A DNA stretch of 64,000 bases from Oceanimonas doudoroffii (GCF_002242685.1 NZ_NBIM01000001.1:1798001-1862000), one strand, 5' to 3'. Positions 1 to 11,388 are shown, counted from the first letter of the stretch. Notes: generated by a model from the letters alone, not told the origin. Program-made: numbers and translations.

Positions 1-1
1 G

Positions 2-544
2 ACCATGGAGATCCATCACGGCCGTCACCATCAGACCTATGTGAACGGCCTGAACGCCGCGGTGCGGGATACTCCCTACGCCGATTGGCCGCTGGAGCGA
101 CTGCTGCGTGAAATAAACAGCCTGCCCGCGGCGCTGCAAACCGCGGTGCGCAACCACGGTGGCGGCCATGCCAACCACTCGCTGTTCTGGACGGTGATGT
201 CTCCACATGGCGGCGGCGAACCCGAGGGGCGACTGGCCGATGCCATGGGCAATGCCTTTGGCAGCCTTGAGGCGTTTCGCGAGCAGTTTGTGCAGGCCGC
301 CGTCAGCCGCTTCGGCAGTGGCTGGGCCTGGTTGTGCGTGGATGCTGACAAGCGCCTGCTGGTGACCAGCAGCGCCAACCAGGACAGCCCGCTGATGGAA
401 GGCCTGACCCCGATCCTGGGGCTGGATGTCTGGGAGCACGCCTATTACCTGAAATACCAGAACAAGCGCCCCGACTACATCGCCGCCTTCTTCCAGGTGG
501 TGAACTGGAATGAGGTGGCATCACGTTACGAGGCGCTGTGCTGA
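2..544 (+). CDS. sodA: Superoxide dismutase, Mn type (5' end outside window)
   Basis: Dismutates superoxide to hydrogen peroxide and oxygen in the cytoplasm. The reading frame is open to the left edge, so the first residues are missing. Visible are the H-H-x-x-Y-V stretch after the first helix, the NHSLFW motif with a metal-ligand histidine, the GSGWAWL segment, the ANQDSPLM stretch typical of the Mn-type enzyme, and the [13 protein letters not shown] motif holding the last Asp and His ligands. The C-terminus is complete. The stop overlaps the start of the next small reading frame by seven bases. Family assignment is firm; Mn rather than Fe preference is inferred from the ANQDSPLM motif. Confidence 0.93.
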   Translation, partial: TMEIHHGRHHQTYVNGLNAAVRDTPYADWPLERLLREINSLPAALQTAVRNHGGGHANHSLFWTVMSPHGGGEPEGRLADAMGNAFGSLEAFREQFVQAAVSRFGSGWAWLCVDADKRLLVTSSANQDSPLMEGLTPILGLDVWEHAYYLKYQNKRPDYIAAFFQVVNWNEVASRYEALC

Positions 545-711
545 GGAAGCCGCTGCCGCGCCACAGGCGCGACTACCGTCGGCCCCGCACCCTGGTGGGG
601 CTGGCCATACTGGTGACCGGCGCCTGGCTGGTGCTCGGTCAAGGGGCTGAGGCATTGCTCGGGACCGATTCGGCTTTTTGGGCAGGCCTGCTCGGCGCCC
701 TGCCGGGCTGA
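538..711 (+). CDS. Small single-pass membrane protein downstream of sodA
   Basis: A 57-residue frame opening with GTG inside the last codons of sodA. It has a strongly basic N-terminus ([15 protein letters not shown]), then a hydrophobic segment (about residues 19-34, [16 protein letters not shown]) and a second mildly hydrophobic stretch at the C-terminus. This predicts an inner-membrane protein with its basic end in the cytoplasm. Overlap with sodA suggests translational coupling. I do not recognise a family. Codon use resembles the neighbours, so it is probably a real gene. Start codon choice is uncertain. Confidence 0.5.
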   Translation: MLRKPLPRHRRDYRRPRTLVGLAILVTGAWLVLGQGAEALLGTDSAFWAGLLGALPG

Positions 712-727
712 ACAGGCAACTCTTAAC

Positions 728-760
728 AAAAAAGCCAGGGCCACTCTGTGACCCTGGCTT
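728..760 (-). terminator. Rho-independent terminator of the lipoprotein gene
   Basis: AAGCCAGGG and CCCTGGCTT pair around a short loop, with a run of six A on the + strand that is a U-run for leftward transcription. It also lies at the end of the rightward sodA unit and may act in both directions. Confidence 0.7.
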
Positions 761-777
761 GTGTCTCGGAGCCGCGG

Positions 778-1938
778 TTATTTAATCCAGATGGGGTTGG
801 AGTAGGCGCGCTTGCCGTTGCGGTCTTCCACCACCCACTGCATCCAGGTGTGGTTGGGCGGCACCGGCACGCCGGTCCTGAACCACTTGGCGCCGTTAAT
901 CTTCCAGCCGGCCACCTGCTTGCCATCCAGCCAGACCTCGGCCCGGGCCAGGCCCACCTCGGAGCGAAACTCCACCTGGCTTTCAGTGAAAGGCTGGGCG
1001 GTGCCGCCGAAGTTGGTGGTGATGGGATAGACCTGAGGCCCAAAGCTCAGAAAGCTGTGCCCCTTGCCGGCGGCGCTGGCATAGTCCGCGGTCAGCCGGC
1101 CATTGGGGGTGTAAGCATACAGCTTGCCGCTGTCTCCCCCCAGATACACCTTTTCACCCCGGCTCCAGCGCCGGCGCAGATCCTGCAGCCGAGCCTCAAA
1201 ACCGGATGACGCCGGCGCCAGCTCCAGCAGCGCCAGCTCGGCACGGCCCAGGCCGGCATAAAGCTGCTTGTCGGCACTGAGGGCCCCCAGCGAGCCGGCG
1301 CTGAGCCAGGCGCTGACCTTACTGCCCTTGCGGTTTTTACGCAGATCGTCGCTCTCGTAGAGAATGCCCAGCTCGTTCTGCAGGCTAGCGGCGGTCCAGT
1401 GGGCCTGCACCATGTTGGGCATGTCATTGTAGTCGGGGCGGGCGGCGACGCCCTCATTGCGCTCCAGCCGGTAGCCGGCGAACACTGACTCGGCGGACGG
1501 CAGCGTGGTGGACAGACGAATGCCGGCGGTGTCCCGGTTGACCTCGTAGCGGCTGGTCAGGGGGCGGCCCTGCCATTCCCGCCGCAGCTCAATCACCACC
1601 CGCTGGTCGCTTTGCTCCACCACCTGGAGCTCGCTCAGGCGTAGAGCCTGCTCACCCGGCACAAAGTCGAGGGAGCGCACCAGATCGGCGCCGTACCGGC
1701 CGTCACCGGCCAGCGCCAGATCCACCAAGGCGCCATTGTCGGCACTGATGGCAAAGGCGAAATACGGCGTACGCACCGTGATGTCCTGTTCGCCGGTGGC
1801 ATTGCCGCCCTCGATAAAGGTAGGCCCGTGCAACACCTCAAGGTTGACGGAAGCCGTGTTGGAATCACCGCCCTTGGAGGCGCAGGCGGAAAGCACCAGG
1901 GCCGCCAGCAGGGGCAGCCCGGTTTGAGAAAAGCGCAT
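778..1938 (-). CDS. Predicted outer-membrane lipoprotein of unknown function
   Basis: About 386 residues. The N-terminus is a lipoprotein signal with the lipobox L-S-A-C near residue 18 and no Asp at +2, which suggests outer-membrane sorting. The mature part is rich in beta-prone sequence with few cysteines. It contains a long central region (TVRTPYFAFAISADNGALVDLAL) and a C-terminal domain ending in NHTWMQWVVEDRN, which looks like an immunoglobulin-like fold. The central part is loosely reminiscent of the periplasmic domain of YidC, but the membrane insertase domain is absent. Start placed at ATG 1938; a GTG nine bases upstream is possible. Monocistronic with its own terminator. Function not assigned. 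Confidence 0.7.
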   Translation of the reverse strand: MRFSQTGLPLLAALVLSACASKGGDSNTASVNLEVLHGPTFIEGGNATGEQDITVRTPYFAFAISADNGALVDLALAGDGRYGADLVRSLDFVPGEQALRLSELQVVEQSDQRVVIELRREWQGRPLTSRYEVNRDTAGIRLSTTLPSAESVFAGYRLERNEGVAARPDYNDMPNMVQAHWTAASLQNELGILYESDDLRKNRKGSKVSAWLSAGSLGALSADKQLYAGLGRAELALLELAPASSGFEARLQDLRRRWSRGEKVYLGGDSGKLYAYTPNGRLTADYASAAGKGHSFLSFGPQVYPITTNFGGTAQPFTESQVEFRSEVGLARAEVWLDGKQVAGWKINGAKWFRTGVPVPPNHTWMQWVVEDRNGKRAYSNPIWIK

Positions 1939-2089
1939 GAATAACACCCCGAAACAATGAAAAATTCGCCATGGATTCTGACACTTTGGCGCCGAATCTC
2001 AATAGCCTGAATGCAGCGGCAGCGGCCAGCCCTTGCCTGGGCCCCCTGGACCACTCGGGCTTGCGCGTGGGCGCGACCAAAGCGGTCGT

Positions 2090-2482
2090 TCAGCCGGCCT
2101 TGTCGTCGAGCCAGGCCTCGGCTTCGCTCAGGCTTTCAAAGTATTGCACCTCGCTGCCCAGCATAAACCAGTCCATCAGGGTGGCCATCAGCTTTTCCTT
2201 GAAGTTACAGCCCACCACCGCCAGCTTGCTGAATTCGTCACCGTGCTTGCGGGTGAAACGAATGTCTTCCCAGAAGGCCCGAGCTTCCCAGCCATTAAAG
2301 CCGGTCAGATCCACCAGGGCGAGAATGCGCGGCCCCTTCATCGCGGCCAGCTCCTGCTCCAGGCGCTGCTCCATCTCCCTGAAGTCGTCATAGGCGATGT
2401 CGCCGAAAATGCGCAGATTCAGGCGCAGGGTATGGTTGTCCTGGCGCGCCATCTCCACTTCCATGCCGTGTGCTTCAAGCAT
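2090..2482 (-). CDS. SpoIIAA-like (STAS-fold) protein
   Basis: 130 residues. Hydrophobic strands alternate with helices, as in the SpoIIAA-like family (for example LRIFGDIAYDDF, RILALVDLTGF, KLAVVGCNFKEKLMATLMDWF, YFESLSEAEAWL), and the C-terminal helix pattern FESLSEAEAWL is typical. Members are small cytoplasmic proteins, often linked to stress or membrane association, without an established reaction. A good ribosome site (GGGAGG, six bases before ATG) supports the start. It lies just downstream of the MarR gene on the same strand. Confidence 0.75.
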   Translation of the reverse strand: MLEAHGMEVEMARQDNHTLRLNLRIFGDIAYDDFREMEQRLEQELAAMKGPRILALVDLTGFNGWEARAFWEDIRFTRKHGDEFSKLAVVGCNFKEKLMATLMDWFMLGSEVQYFESLSEAEAWLDDKAG

Positions 2483-2528
2483 GTGTCCTCCCGTCGAGCT
2501 GTGACTGTGGGAGTAAGTATAGAGCCGC

Positions 2529-2990
2529 TCAGCGGCGGGAGTCGCCCATGCGCTCCAACTGCGTCAGCAGCCGGTTCAGGGTGTCTACCAAAGGGCGGGT
2601 TTCGCCTTCTGCCAGACCCTGCGCCAGCCGGTGCTCCCACTCCAGCACACGGGGCACCATGCGCCGGTACAGGGCCCTGCCCGCAGGGGTAAGGGCAATG
2701 CGTGCCGCCCGCTGATCCCGCGGGCTGGGGCTGCGCCGAATCAGCCCTTTTACTTCCAGCCCCTGCAGTGCCCGCGACACCTTGACCTTGTCCATGCAGG
2801 TGAGTTCGGCCAGCTCCCGGGCAATCAAGGCTCGGCCCTGACCAGTGACCGCCAGCAACCGCCATTCGGGCCGGGTAATGCCAAACTCTTCACGGTAAAA
2901 GGCCGCCAGCTCGCTACTGACCCGTTCGGCCACCTGCATCAGCTTGTAGGGCAAAAAGCGTTCCAGCTCAAAATCACTGTGATCATCCAT
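2529..2990 (-). CDS. MarR-family transcriptional regulator (likely regulator of the homogentisate genes)
   Basis: 153 residues with the MarR winged helix. Helical dimerisation ends flank a central HTH (RALIARELAELTCMDKVKVSRALQGLEVKGLI) followed by the wing R-S-P-S-P-R-D-Q-R-A, close to the family's conserved D-x-R motif. It is transcribed divergently from hmgA across about 130 bp, the usual arrangement for a repressor of aromatic catabolism released by a pathway intermediate. Control of hmgA is inferred from position only. The spacer holds small palindromes such as GTGGCCGCCAC and GCATATGC that could be operator halves. Confidence 0.85.
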   Translation of the reverse strand: MDDHSDFELERFLPYKLMQVAERVSSELAAFYREEFGITRPEWRLLAVTGQGRALIARELAELTCMDKVKVSRALQGLEVKGLIRRSPSPRDQRAARIALTPAGRALYRRMVPRVLEWEHRLAQGLAEGETRPLVDTLNRLLTQLERMGDSRR

Positions 2991-3122
2991 GTAGGTCTTC
3001 CTGTCGGTCCGTTGAGGGGGCGCAGTGTAACCATTTTTGTGCCCGGCTTTGAAGTGGCCGCCACAACCGCGGGCGGACGGCTATAGTGTTTAGCATATGC
3101 ATTCAGCGCAGGAGGGCACAGC

Positions 3123-4262
3123 ATGAAAACGGAGTTCTCCTTTCCCCTGAGCGAAGGCGAGCATTCGCCTCAGGCTCACTGCGACCTGCCTGCCGGCAGT
3201 GTCGAACGGGAAATTGGCCGGGACGGCTTTTTCGGCCCGGCCAGCCACATGTATCACCGCCACCCGCCCACCGGCTGGAGCCACTGGGAAGGGCCGCTAC
3301 GGCCCCGCGCCCTTGATACCAACAAACTGCCCAAGCTCGGCCCGTCGCCCTGGGATGCGGCCCCGCTGCTGCACAATGAGCGCCTGAGCATTCGGCTATG
3401 GCGTTGCCAGGCCGCCATGGATCACCTGGTGCGCAACGGTGACGGCGACGACTGCCTGTTTGTGCACCAGGGCAGTGGCGTGCTGTTTTGCGATTATGGC
3501 CGGTTGCCCTTTGGCGAAGGAGACTACCTGGTGCTGCCCCGGTCCACCAGCTGGCGAATAGAGCCGGAACAGCCGGTCACCCTGCTGATGATAGAGGCCA
3601 CGCAAGGGCGCTATCGGCTGGCGGACCGGGGAGCGGCCGGGCGCCACGCCATTTTTGACCCCGGCGTGCTGGCACACCCGCGTATTGACGAGGCCTTTAC
3701 TCGCCAGGCCGAAGCACCGGGAGAATGGCAGGTACGGCTCAAGGCCAGAGGCGGCCTCAACACCATCACCTATCCCTTTAATCCCCTCGACGCCATTGGC
3801 TGGAAAGGGGATCTCACCGCCCTGCGCCTCAACTGGCGAGACATAAGGCCACTGATGAGCCACCGTTATCACCTGCCGCCCTCGGCCCACAGCACCTGGG
3901 TGGCCGACGATTTCGTGATCTGCACCTTTGTGCCCAGACCCATGGAGTCGGATCCCGGCGCGCTCAAGGTGCCCTTTTTTCACAATAACGACGACTACGA
4001 TGAGGTGCTCTTCTATCACCGGGGCAACTTTTTCAGCCGGGATAATATCGACGCCGGCATGCTCACCTGGCATCCCTGCGGTTTCAGCCACGGCCCCCAC
4101 CCCAAGGCCCTGGCCGCCGGTCGCCAACCCGGCCGCAGCGACACCGACGAGGTGGCGGTGATGATTGACAGCCGCCGCCCCCTGGAGCTGGCCCCCCTGC
4201 CCGCCGGGGTGGAGAACCCCGATTATGTGAATTCCTGGCAAGGCAAGGCCCGAGCCGAATAA
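3123..4262 (+). CDS. hmgA: Homogentisate 1,2-dioxygenase
   Basis: Opens the ring of homogentisate to maleylacetoacetate with an iron(II) centre, the committed step of tyrosine and phenylalanine breakdown. 379 residues, shorter than the roughly 430-residue Pseudomonas enzyme but with the C-terminal cupin intact. HNNDDYDEVLFYH and FSHGPHP carry the candidate iron ligands H287, E294 and H323. MYHRHPPTGW is near the N-terminus. A strong AGGAGG site precedes ATG 3123. First gene of a three-gene rightward set with a fumarylacetoacetase and an acetoacetyl-CoA synthetase. A maleylacetoacetate isomerase is not in the window, so either it lies elsewhere or isomerisation uses another route. Confidence 0.9.
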   Translation: MKTEFSFPLSEGEHSPQAHCDLPAGSVEREIGRDGFFGPASHMYHRHPPTGWSHWEGPLRPRALDTNKLPKLGPSPWDAAPLLHNERLSIRLWRCQAAMDHLVRNGDGDDCLFVHQGSGVLFCDYGRLPFGEGDYLVLPRSTSWRIEPEQPVTLLMIEATQGRYRLADRGAAGRHAIFDPGVLAHPRIDEAFTRQAEAPGEWQVRLKARGGLNTITYPFNPLDAIGWKGDLTALRLNWRDIRPLMSHRYHLPPSAHSTWVADDFVICTFVPRPMESDPGALKVPFFHNNDDYDEVLFYHRGNFFSRDNIDAGMLTWHPCGFSHGPHPKALAAGRQPGRSDTDEVAVMIDSRRPLELAPLPAGVENPDYVNSWQGKARAE

Positions 4263-4278
4263 TGCGACCAAGGAGGAA

Positions 4279-5270
4279 ATGGTGAAACTGGCCTCTCTCA
4301 AACACGGACGCGATGGACGTCTGCTGGTGGTATCCCGGGATCTGCGCCGAGTCTGCATTGCCGAAGGCGTGGCCCCCACCCTGCAGGCCGCCCTGGATAA
4401 CTGGGATGAATGCGAGCCGGCTCTGCGTCGCCTCTACCAGCGCCTGAACCGGGGCGAACATCAGGCTGCCTTTGCCTTTAATCCCGTCGAGTGCGCCGCG
4501 CCCCTGCCCCGGGCCTATCAGTGGGCCGACGGCAGCGCCTATGTCAGCCATATCGAGCTGGTGCGCAAGGCCCGGGGCGCCGAGATGCCGCCCAGTTTCT
4601 GGAGCGATCCCCTGATGTACCAGGGCATGTCGGACGGCTTTCTCGGGCCTCATGACGACATTGAACTGGCCGATGAAGCCTGGGGCATCGACTTTGAAGG
4701 AGAGGTGGCGGTGATCACCGGTGATGTGCCCATGGGAGTGAATGAACACCGGACACTGGACCATGTGCGATTGCTGATGCTGGTCAACGACGTGTCGCTG
4801 CGCCACCTGATCCCGGCGGAGCTGGCCAAGGGCTTTGGCTTTTTTCAGTCCAAGCCCGCCACCGCCTGCTCGCCGGTGGCCGTGACTCCCGACGAACTCG
4901 GCCGCCACTGGCACAATGGCCGGGTACACCATCGCCTGCGGGTAACACTGAACGGCGTCCTGTTCGGCGAGCCCCACGCCGGCACCGACATGACCTTTGG
5001 CTTTGACCGCCTCATCGCCCACGCCAGCCTGAGCCGCTGCCTGGGGGCCGGTACCATTATCGGCTCGGGCACCGTTTCCAACCGGGACCCAAATGCGGGC
5101 GCCTGCTGCATTGCCGAGCGCCGCACTCGCGAACTGCTCGACACTGGCGAAGCCAGCACCCCCTTTATGCGCTTTGGCGACACCGTGCGCATGGAGATGT
5201 GTGATGCCGGCGGCCACTCCATTTTCGGCGCCATTGAGCAGCGGCTGACGCCCTACTCCGGGCCGGACCA

Positions 5271-5274
<4 letters not shown>
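4279..5274 (+). CDS. Fumarylacetoacetate hydrolase family protein
   Basis: 331 residues of the FAH family. It would split fumarylacetoacetate to fumarate and acetoacetate. The catalytic core shows E-x-E metal-binding spacing in the segment WGIDFEGEVAVITGD, then LMLVNDVSLR, the GFGFFQSKPATACSPVAVTPDEL stretch and GSGTVSNRDP, typical of this fold. It starts 16 bases after hmgA with an AAGGAGG site close to the ATG. It ends by overlapping the next start (ATGA), so the three genes are probably one operon. Substrate inferred from position after hmgA. Confidence 0.9.
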
Positions 5275-7220
<1,946 letters not shown>

Positions 7221-7245
7221 AGACAGCGGGAAGCCATCAGTACGA

Positions 7246-7329
7246 GTAGGTTGTGATGAGCGAAGCGAGTCCCAACCAATATAGACGACTGCGGCATGTT
7301 GGAATTCGCCGAAGCTCATTCCAACCTAC
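7246..7329. repeat. Dispersed palindromic repeat, copy 1
   Basis: 84 bp bounded by GTAGGTTG and CAACCTAC, with inner inverted parts GATGAGCGAA and TTCGCCGAAGCTCATT. A second copy with the same ends and a different middle lies at 42407-42484. Both are between genes. This is the pattern of a small REP- or MITE-like element. Confidence 0.6.
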
Positions 7330-7355
7330 AGACCATATCGGGCTGCTTATCGCTG

Positions 7356-7568
7356 TCAGCTGTCGAGGTAGCGTCCCTGATTCAGTTCGCGCTCACGCTG
7401 ACATTCGGCCAGGTAAATCGCCGCCACCACCGAGGATTCCCGATGATGGTCGTCTATGGCCCGGGACACCATGCGTTCCAGGGTCTTGTCGTTTTTAGCC
7501 ATGCGAAACTTGCGCAGCCAGTAGTGTTTATCCTGCAGGTCTTGCTTCGACTCTGTGTGTGTGTTCAT
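7356..7568 (-). CDS. Small conserved-looking hypothetical protein
   Basis: 70 residues, highly charged and predicted helical (MNTHTESKQDLQDKHYWLRKFRMAKN..., then ESSVVAAIYLAECQRERELNQGRYLD). No signal peptide, membrane segment or motif that I recognise. Start placed at ATG 7568 because upstream in-frame codons read into unlikely sequence; there is no strong ribosome site. It lies downstream of trpS beyond that gene's terminator. Confidence 0.5.
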   Translation of the reverse strand: MNTHTESKQDLQDKHYWLRKFRMAKNDKTLERMVSRAIDDHHRESSVVAAIYLAECQRERELNQGRYLDS

Positions 7569-7641
7569 TAACGGTGTGAATTCCGGTGAGGAAACAAAAA
7601 ACGGCCAAAGCCTGAAAATAAGACGGTAAAAACAGCAAAAT

Positions 7642-7668
7642 GGTTCCCGCACTCCGAGCGCGGGAACC
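7642..7668 (-). terminator. Terminator after trpS
   Basis: GGTTCCCGC and GCGGGAACC form a perfect 9-bp stem with a 9-base loop. On the leftward transcript it is followed by AUUUUGC. It starts six bases past the trpS stop. Confidence 0.75.
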
Positions 7669-7674
7669 ACCGGC

Positions 7675-8682
7675 TCAGCGTGCCCGTGGCACGAAGCCGA
7701 CGACATCATACACTTTGTCGAGGGTCTGCACCGCCTTGGCCCGGGCCTTGTCGGCGCCCAGCGTCAGCACACGACGCAGCTCGGTTTCATCTTCCCGCAG
7801 CTCGTGAAAGCGCTGCTGAATGGGCGTGAGCATGTCCAGCACCGCTTCGGCGGTTTCGGTCTTGAGGTGACCGTACATTTTGCCCTCAAAATGCTGCTCC
7901 AGCTCGGCAATGGAGCGGCCGCTGACGCCGGACATCAGGGTCAGCAGGTTGGACACGCCGGGCTTGTTTTCGGTGTCGAAACGCACCACGGGCGGATCGT
8001 CCGAATCGGTGACGGCCCGTTTCAGCTTCTTGCTGATCTTCTTGGGATCTTCCAGCAGGCCGATGAAGTTGTTGGCGTTGTCGTCCGACTTCGACATCTT
8101 CTTGGTAGGCTCCTGCAGGCTCATGATGCGGGCGCCGTCCTTGGGAATAAAGGGCTCGGGTACGGTAAAGACGTCACCGTAAAGCTGGTTAAAGCGATAG
8201 GCGATATCCCGAGTCAGCTCCAGGTGCTGCTTCTGATCGTTGCCCACCGGCACCTGATTGGCCTGATAGAGCAGAATGTCGGCGGCCATCAGCGCCGGAT
8301 AGGTAAACAGGCCGGCGTTGATGTTTTCGGCGTAGCGGCTGGACTTGTCCTTGAACTGGGTCATGCGCGACAGTTCACCGAACTGGGTGTAGCAGTTGAG
8401 CACCCAGGCCAGCTCGGCGTGCTCGGGCACGTGGGACTGAATAAAAATGGTGCTCTGCTCAGGCGTGAGGCCAATGGCCAGGTACAGGGCGGCGGCGTCC
8501 AGACAGGCGGAGCGCAGGGCTTGCGGATCCTGGCGCACGGTAATGGCGTGCATGTCCACGATGCAATACAGGCAGTCGTAGTCCTGCTGCATTTTCACCC
8601 ACTGGCGCAGGGCGCCCATGTAGTTGCCTATGGTCAGCTGGCCCGAGGGCTGGGCACCGCTGAGTACGATGGGTTTAGCCAT
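7675..8682 (-). CDS. trpS: Tryptophan--tRNA ligase
   Basis: 335-residue class I aminoacyl-tRNA synthetase that charges tRNA-Trp in the cytoplasm. The N-terminal [13 protein letters not shown] carries the HIGH-equivalent T-I-G-N (residues 17-20), and KKMSKSDDN near residue 196 is the KMSKS loop. [10 protein letters not shown] and [18 protein letters not shown] are characteristic of bacterial TrpRS. Length is normal. Last gene of the leftward rpe-gph-trpS run, an order shared with enterobacteria and aeromonads. Confidence 0.97.
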   Translation of the reverse strand: MAKPIVLSGAQPSGQLTIGNYMGALRQWVKMQQDYDCLYCIVDMHAITVRQDPQALRSACLDAAALYLAIGLTPEQSTIFIQSHVPEHAELAWVLNCYTQFGELSRMTQFKDKSSRYAENINAGLFTYPALMAADILLYQANQVPVGNDQKQHLELTRDIAYRFNQLYGDVFTVPEPFIPKDGARIMSLQEPTKKMSKSDDNANNFIGLLEDPKKISKKLKRAVTDSDDPPVVRFDTENKPGVSNLLTLMSGVSGRSIAELEQHFEGKMYGHLKTETAEAVLDMLTPIQQRFHELREDETELRRVLTLGADKARAKAVQTLDKVYDVVGFVPRAR

Positions 8683-8705
8683 GTTGTTCCTTGTGATGTA
8701 TTTGA

Positions 8706-9374
8706 TTAAAGCTTAAGCAGTGCGGCGAGCCCGGCAAAATCGTCCAGCACCCAGTCGGGCTGGCTGTCGGCAATGGGCCGGCCGTAGTTGTAGCCGTAGG
8801 TCAGCGCCGCCACCGCCATGCCAGCCGCCTTTGCCGCCAGCACGTCGTTCTCCGAATCGCCCACCATCAGGCTACGGGCCGGGCTCACATCCAGCCGCTC
8901 GCACACATGCAGCAGAGGCGCCGGGCTGGGCTTTTTCTCGGCCAGGCTGTCGCCGCCCAGAGCCAGCTCAAAGTGGCTGCTCAGTCCCGCCGCCGCCAGA
9001 ATGCCGGGCACGAAACGATAGGGCTTGTTGGTGACCAGGGCCAGGCGCTTGCCGGCACTGCGCAACCGCTCAAGGGTGTCGAGCACGCCGGGATAAAACA
9101 CTAGGGCACCGTCGGCATGGCCGGCGTAGGCCTCATCGAACAGGCCACGGGCGTGGCGATGCAGCTCGGCGTCAGGGGCTTCTCCCCGAGCGGCGGTGAG
9201 TGCACGCTGTACCAGCATGTCGGCACCATTGCCCACCCAGTGACGCACCGCGTCCACCGTCTGAGTCGCGTGACCGAGACTTGCCAGCATGTCGTTGATG
9301 GCTTCGGCCAGCTGGGGCACGCTGTCGATCAGGGTGCCGTCGAGGTCGAACTGAACAAGATCAAAGTCAGCCAT
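8706..9374 (-). CDS. gph: Phosphoglycolate phosphatase
   Basis: 222-residue HAD-superfamily hydrolase that removes phosphate from 2-phosphoglycolate. Motif I is [10 protein letters not shown] with nucleophile D10 and D12, motif II is ALVTNKP, motif III includes the lysine in AEKKPSPAP, and motif IV is MVGDSENDV. The helical cap between motifs I and II has the expected size. The start overlaps the end of rpe by eight bases, so translation is probably coupled. Other HAD substrates are possible, but position beside rpe and trpS makes Gph the best call. Confidence 0.93.
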   Translation of the reverse strand: MADFDLVQFDLDGTLIDSVPQLAEAINDMLASLGHATQTVDAVRHWVGNGADMLVQRALTAARGEAPDAELHRHARGLFDEAYAGHADGALVFYPGVLDTLERLRSAGKRLALVTNKPYRFVPGILAAAGLSSHFELALGGDSLAEKKPSPAPLLHVCERLDVSPARSLMVGDSENDVLAAKAAGMAVAALTYGYNYGRPIADSQPDWVLDDFAGLAALLKL

Positions 9375-10041
9375 GGGCGGCAGCCAGCTCGCGGCGCATG
9401 TCGTCGATCACCGCCTTGTAGTCGGGCTTGCCGAAAATGGCGGAGCCGGCCACGAACATGTCGGCGCCCGCCTCGGCGATGTCACGAATGTTGTCGGGCT
9501 TGACGCCGCCGTCGATTTCCAGGCGAATGTTGCGACCGCTTTCGTTGATGCGGCGGCGGGCCTCACGCAGCTTGTCGAGGGTGCCGGCGATAAAGGACTG
9601 GCCACCAAAACCCGGGTTGACCGACATCAGCAGGATCACATCCACCTTGTCCATGACGTAGTCCAGGTAACTGAGCGGCGTGGCCGGGTTGAACACCAGG
9701 CCGGCCTGGCAGCCGTGCTCGCGAATCAGGCCCAGGGTACGGTCGATATGCTCGGAGGCTTCCGGATGAAAGGTAATGATGGAGGCACCGGCCTTGGCGA
9801 ACTGGGGCACCAGGCTGTCCACCGGCTTGACCATCAAATGCACGTCGATGGGCGCGGTAATGCCGTAGTCGCGCAGGGCCTGACACACCATGGGGCCAAT
9901 GGTCAGGTTGGGCACATAGTGGTTGTCCATCACATCGAAGTGCACGACATCGGCACCGGCTTCCAGCACTTTCGCCACGTCTTCTCCCAGGCGGGCGAAG
10001 TCGGCAGAAAGAATGGAAGGAGCTATCAAAAAGTCTTTCAT
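9367..10041 (-). CDS. rpe: Ribulose-phosphate 3-epimerase
   Basis: 224-residue TIM-barrel enzyme interconverting D-ribulose 5-phosphate and D-xylulose 5-phosphate in the pentose phosphate pathway. Seen are [14 protein letters not shown] at the N-terminus, [14 protein letters not shown] with metal-binding His and Asp, LMVKP, the phosphate loop [12 protein letters not shown], and [10 protein letters not shown] with the second catalytic Asp. First gene of the leftward unit with gph and trpS. Confidence 0.97.
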   Translation of the reverse strand: MKDFLIAPSILSADFARLGEDVAKVLEAGADVVHFDVMDNHYVPNLTIGPMVCQALRDYGITAPIDVHLMVKPVDSLVPQFAKAGASIITFHPEASEHIDRTLGLIREHGCQAGLVFNPATPLSYLDYVMDKVDVILLMSVNPGFGGQSFIAGTLDKLREARRRINESGRNIRLEIDGGVKPDNIRDIAEAGADMFVAGSAIFGKPDYKAVIDDMRRELAAAHG

Positions 10042-10249
10042 GGGGTTACCTTGAGCGCAAAAAACGCACCGATTCTACCCCAGCAACCGGGGATTCTCTA
10101 GCGTCCATCCCCCATGAGTAGCCGGAAGATGTAAGCTTGAAGCGGTAAGTAAAACACGGGAGCCTGAAATCGGGATGCCCTGCCCGCTGGCGACCTCGGG
10201 CAGCTTACCGCTAATCGCTTACGTCTTACAGACTGTCACGGAGTGCGCA

Positions 10250-10429
10250 ATGAACTGGAAATACAGATTGCAGGGGGTGCTGGCGGCGATGTTCGGAGTA
10301 CAGTCGGAGCAACATCGCCGGGCCCAGTTCAGCGGCAGCCCCTGGCCTTATGTGGCGATGGGGGTGGTGGTGATTGTGTTGTTTGTGCTGGCGCTACTGG
10401 GCGTGGTGCAGCTGGTGCTTGGAGCCTGA
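10250..10429 (+). CDS. DUF2970-type small membrane protein
   Basis: 59 residues: MNWKYRLQGVLAAMFGVQSE, then H-R-R-A-Q-F, PWPYVAMG and one transmembrane helix (about residues 35-57). The A-A-x-F-G-V-Q-S motif followed by a single C-terminal helix is the DUF2970 pattern. Function unknown; inner membrane predicted. It is alone on the + strand between rpe and dam, and its stop is about 75 bp before the convergent dam stop. Confidence 0.75.
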   Translation: MNWKYRLQGVLAAMFGVQSEQHRRAQFSGSPWPYVAMGVVVIVLFVLALLGVVQLVLGA

Positions 10430-10504
10430 AACGGAAGAAGGAAGACATAATTAAGCATACTTACTCACTTTATGTCTTATCTCTTGTGTCTTGCCTTTTA
10501 CTTC

Positions 10505-11335
10505 TTACATTTTGCCCGGAGCAAACAGCGCCAGCAGCTCGTCGACCTTCTGGCGATTATGACCATGACGGCTGATGGTGCGCTTGACCGCCACCACATC
10601 TAGGCTGGCGTCCCGGTATAACTCCCGGGTCAGCGGAATGTCGTGGTTGCTGATCAGCACCGGCACGCCTCTGGCGGCCGTTTCCCGGGCCAGCCGCGCC
10701 AGAATGGCCTGATCGTCCAGGGTGAAACCGTTGGCGGCATAGGTGGTGAAACTGGCGGTACTCGACAGCGGCGCATAGGGCGGATCACAGTAAAACACCT
10801 GCTCCGGCCGGGCACCGGCGAATACCTCGGCGTAACCCTGGCAGACAAAGGTGGCCTTTTGCGCCTTTTCGGCAAAAAACCACAGCTCCTTCTCGGGAAA
10901 ATAGGGCTTCTTGTAGGCGCCGAAGGGTACGTTAAAACCGCCCTTGCGGTTGTAGCGGCACAGGCCGTTGTAACCATGGCGGTTCAGGTACAGAAACAGC
11001 AGCGCCCGACGCCAGGCATCCTGCTCCTGGTTAAATTCGGTACGCAGGCCGTAATACACTGCCTTGTCATTATTGGCGGACACAAAAAGCCCGGCAGCCT
11101 CACGAACAAAGGCCTCGGGCCGGTTTTTCAGTAGCTGATAAAGGTTGATCAGATCGGCATTGATATCGGCCAGTACATAGGCATCGAAGTCGGAATTGAG
11201 AAACACCGAGCCGGCCCCCACAAAGGGCTCGACCAGGGTGCGCCCTTCGGGCAGGCGGCGGTTGATGTTGTCCACCAGGCCGTATTTTCCACCAGCCCAT
11301 TTCAGGAAGGCGCGGGTTTTCATCATTGTTGCCAT
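10505..11335 (-). CDS. dam: DNA adenine methyltransferase (GATC)
   Basis: 276-residue adenine-N6 methyltransferase, expected to methylate GATC and mark strands for mismatch repair (mutS is also in this window). FLKWAGGK near the N-terminus is the AdoMet-binding motif, VEPFVGAGSVFLN is motif I, and D184-P-P-Y187 is the catalytic motif. C-terminal ISNHD and RTISRHGHNRQKVDELLA fit Dam rather than a restriction-linked enzyme. Start ATG 11335 chosen; in-frame ATGs at 11326 and 11323 would give the usual MKTRAF beginning. Downstream of damX as in enterobacteria. Confidence 0.95.
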   Translation of the reverse strand: MATMMKTRAFLKWAGGKYGLVDNINRRLPEGRTLVEPFVGAGSVFLNSDFDAYVLADINADLINLYQLLKNRPEAFVREAAGLFVSANNDKAVYYGLRTEFNQEQDAWRRALLFLYLNRHGYNGLCRYNRKGGFNVPFGAYKKPYFPEKELWFFAEKAQKATFVCQGYAEVFAGARPEQVFYCDPPYAPLSSTASFTTYAANGFTLDDQAILARLARETAARGVPVLISNHDIPLTRELYRDASLDVVAVKRTISRHGHNRQKVDELLALFAPGKM

Positions 11336-11388
11336 GCTTGCCGAACGGTGTGAGGGGCGCGCATTGTACCCCCATGCCACGCCCATGG

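Noticed and set aside
10042-10249. A gene between rpe and the DUF2970 gene
   Set aside because: Only short frames without ribosome sites; treated as a control region.
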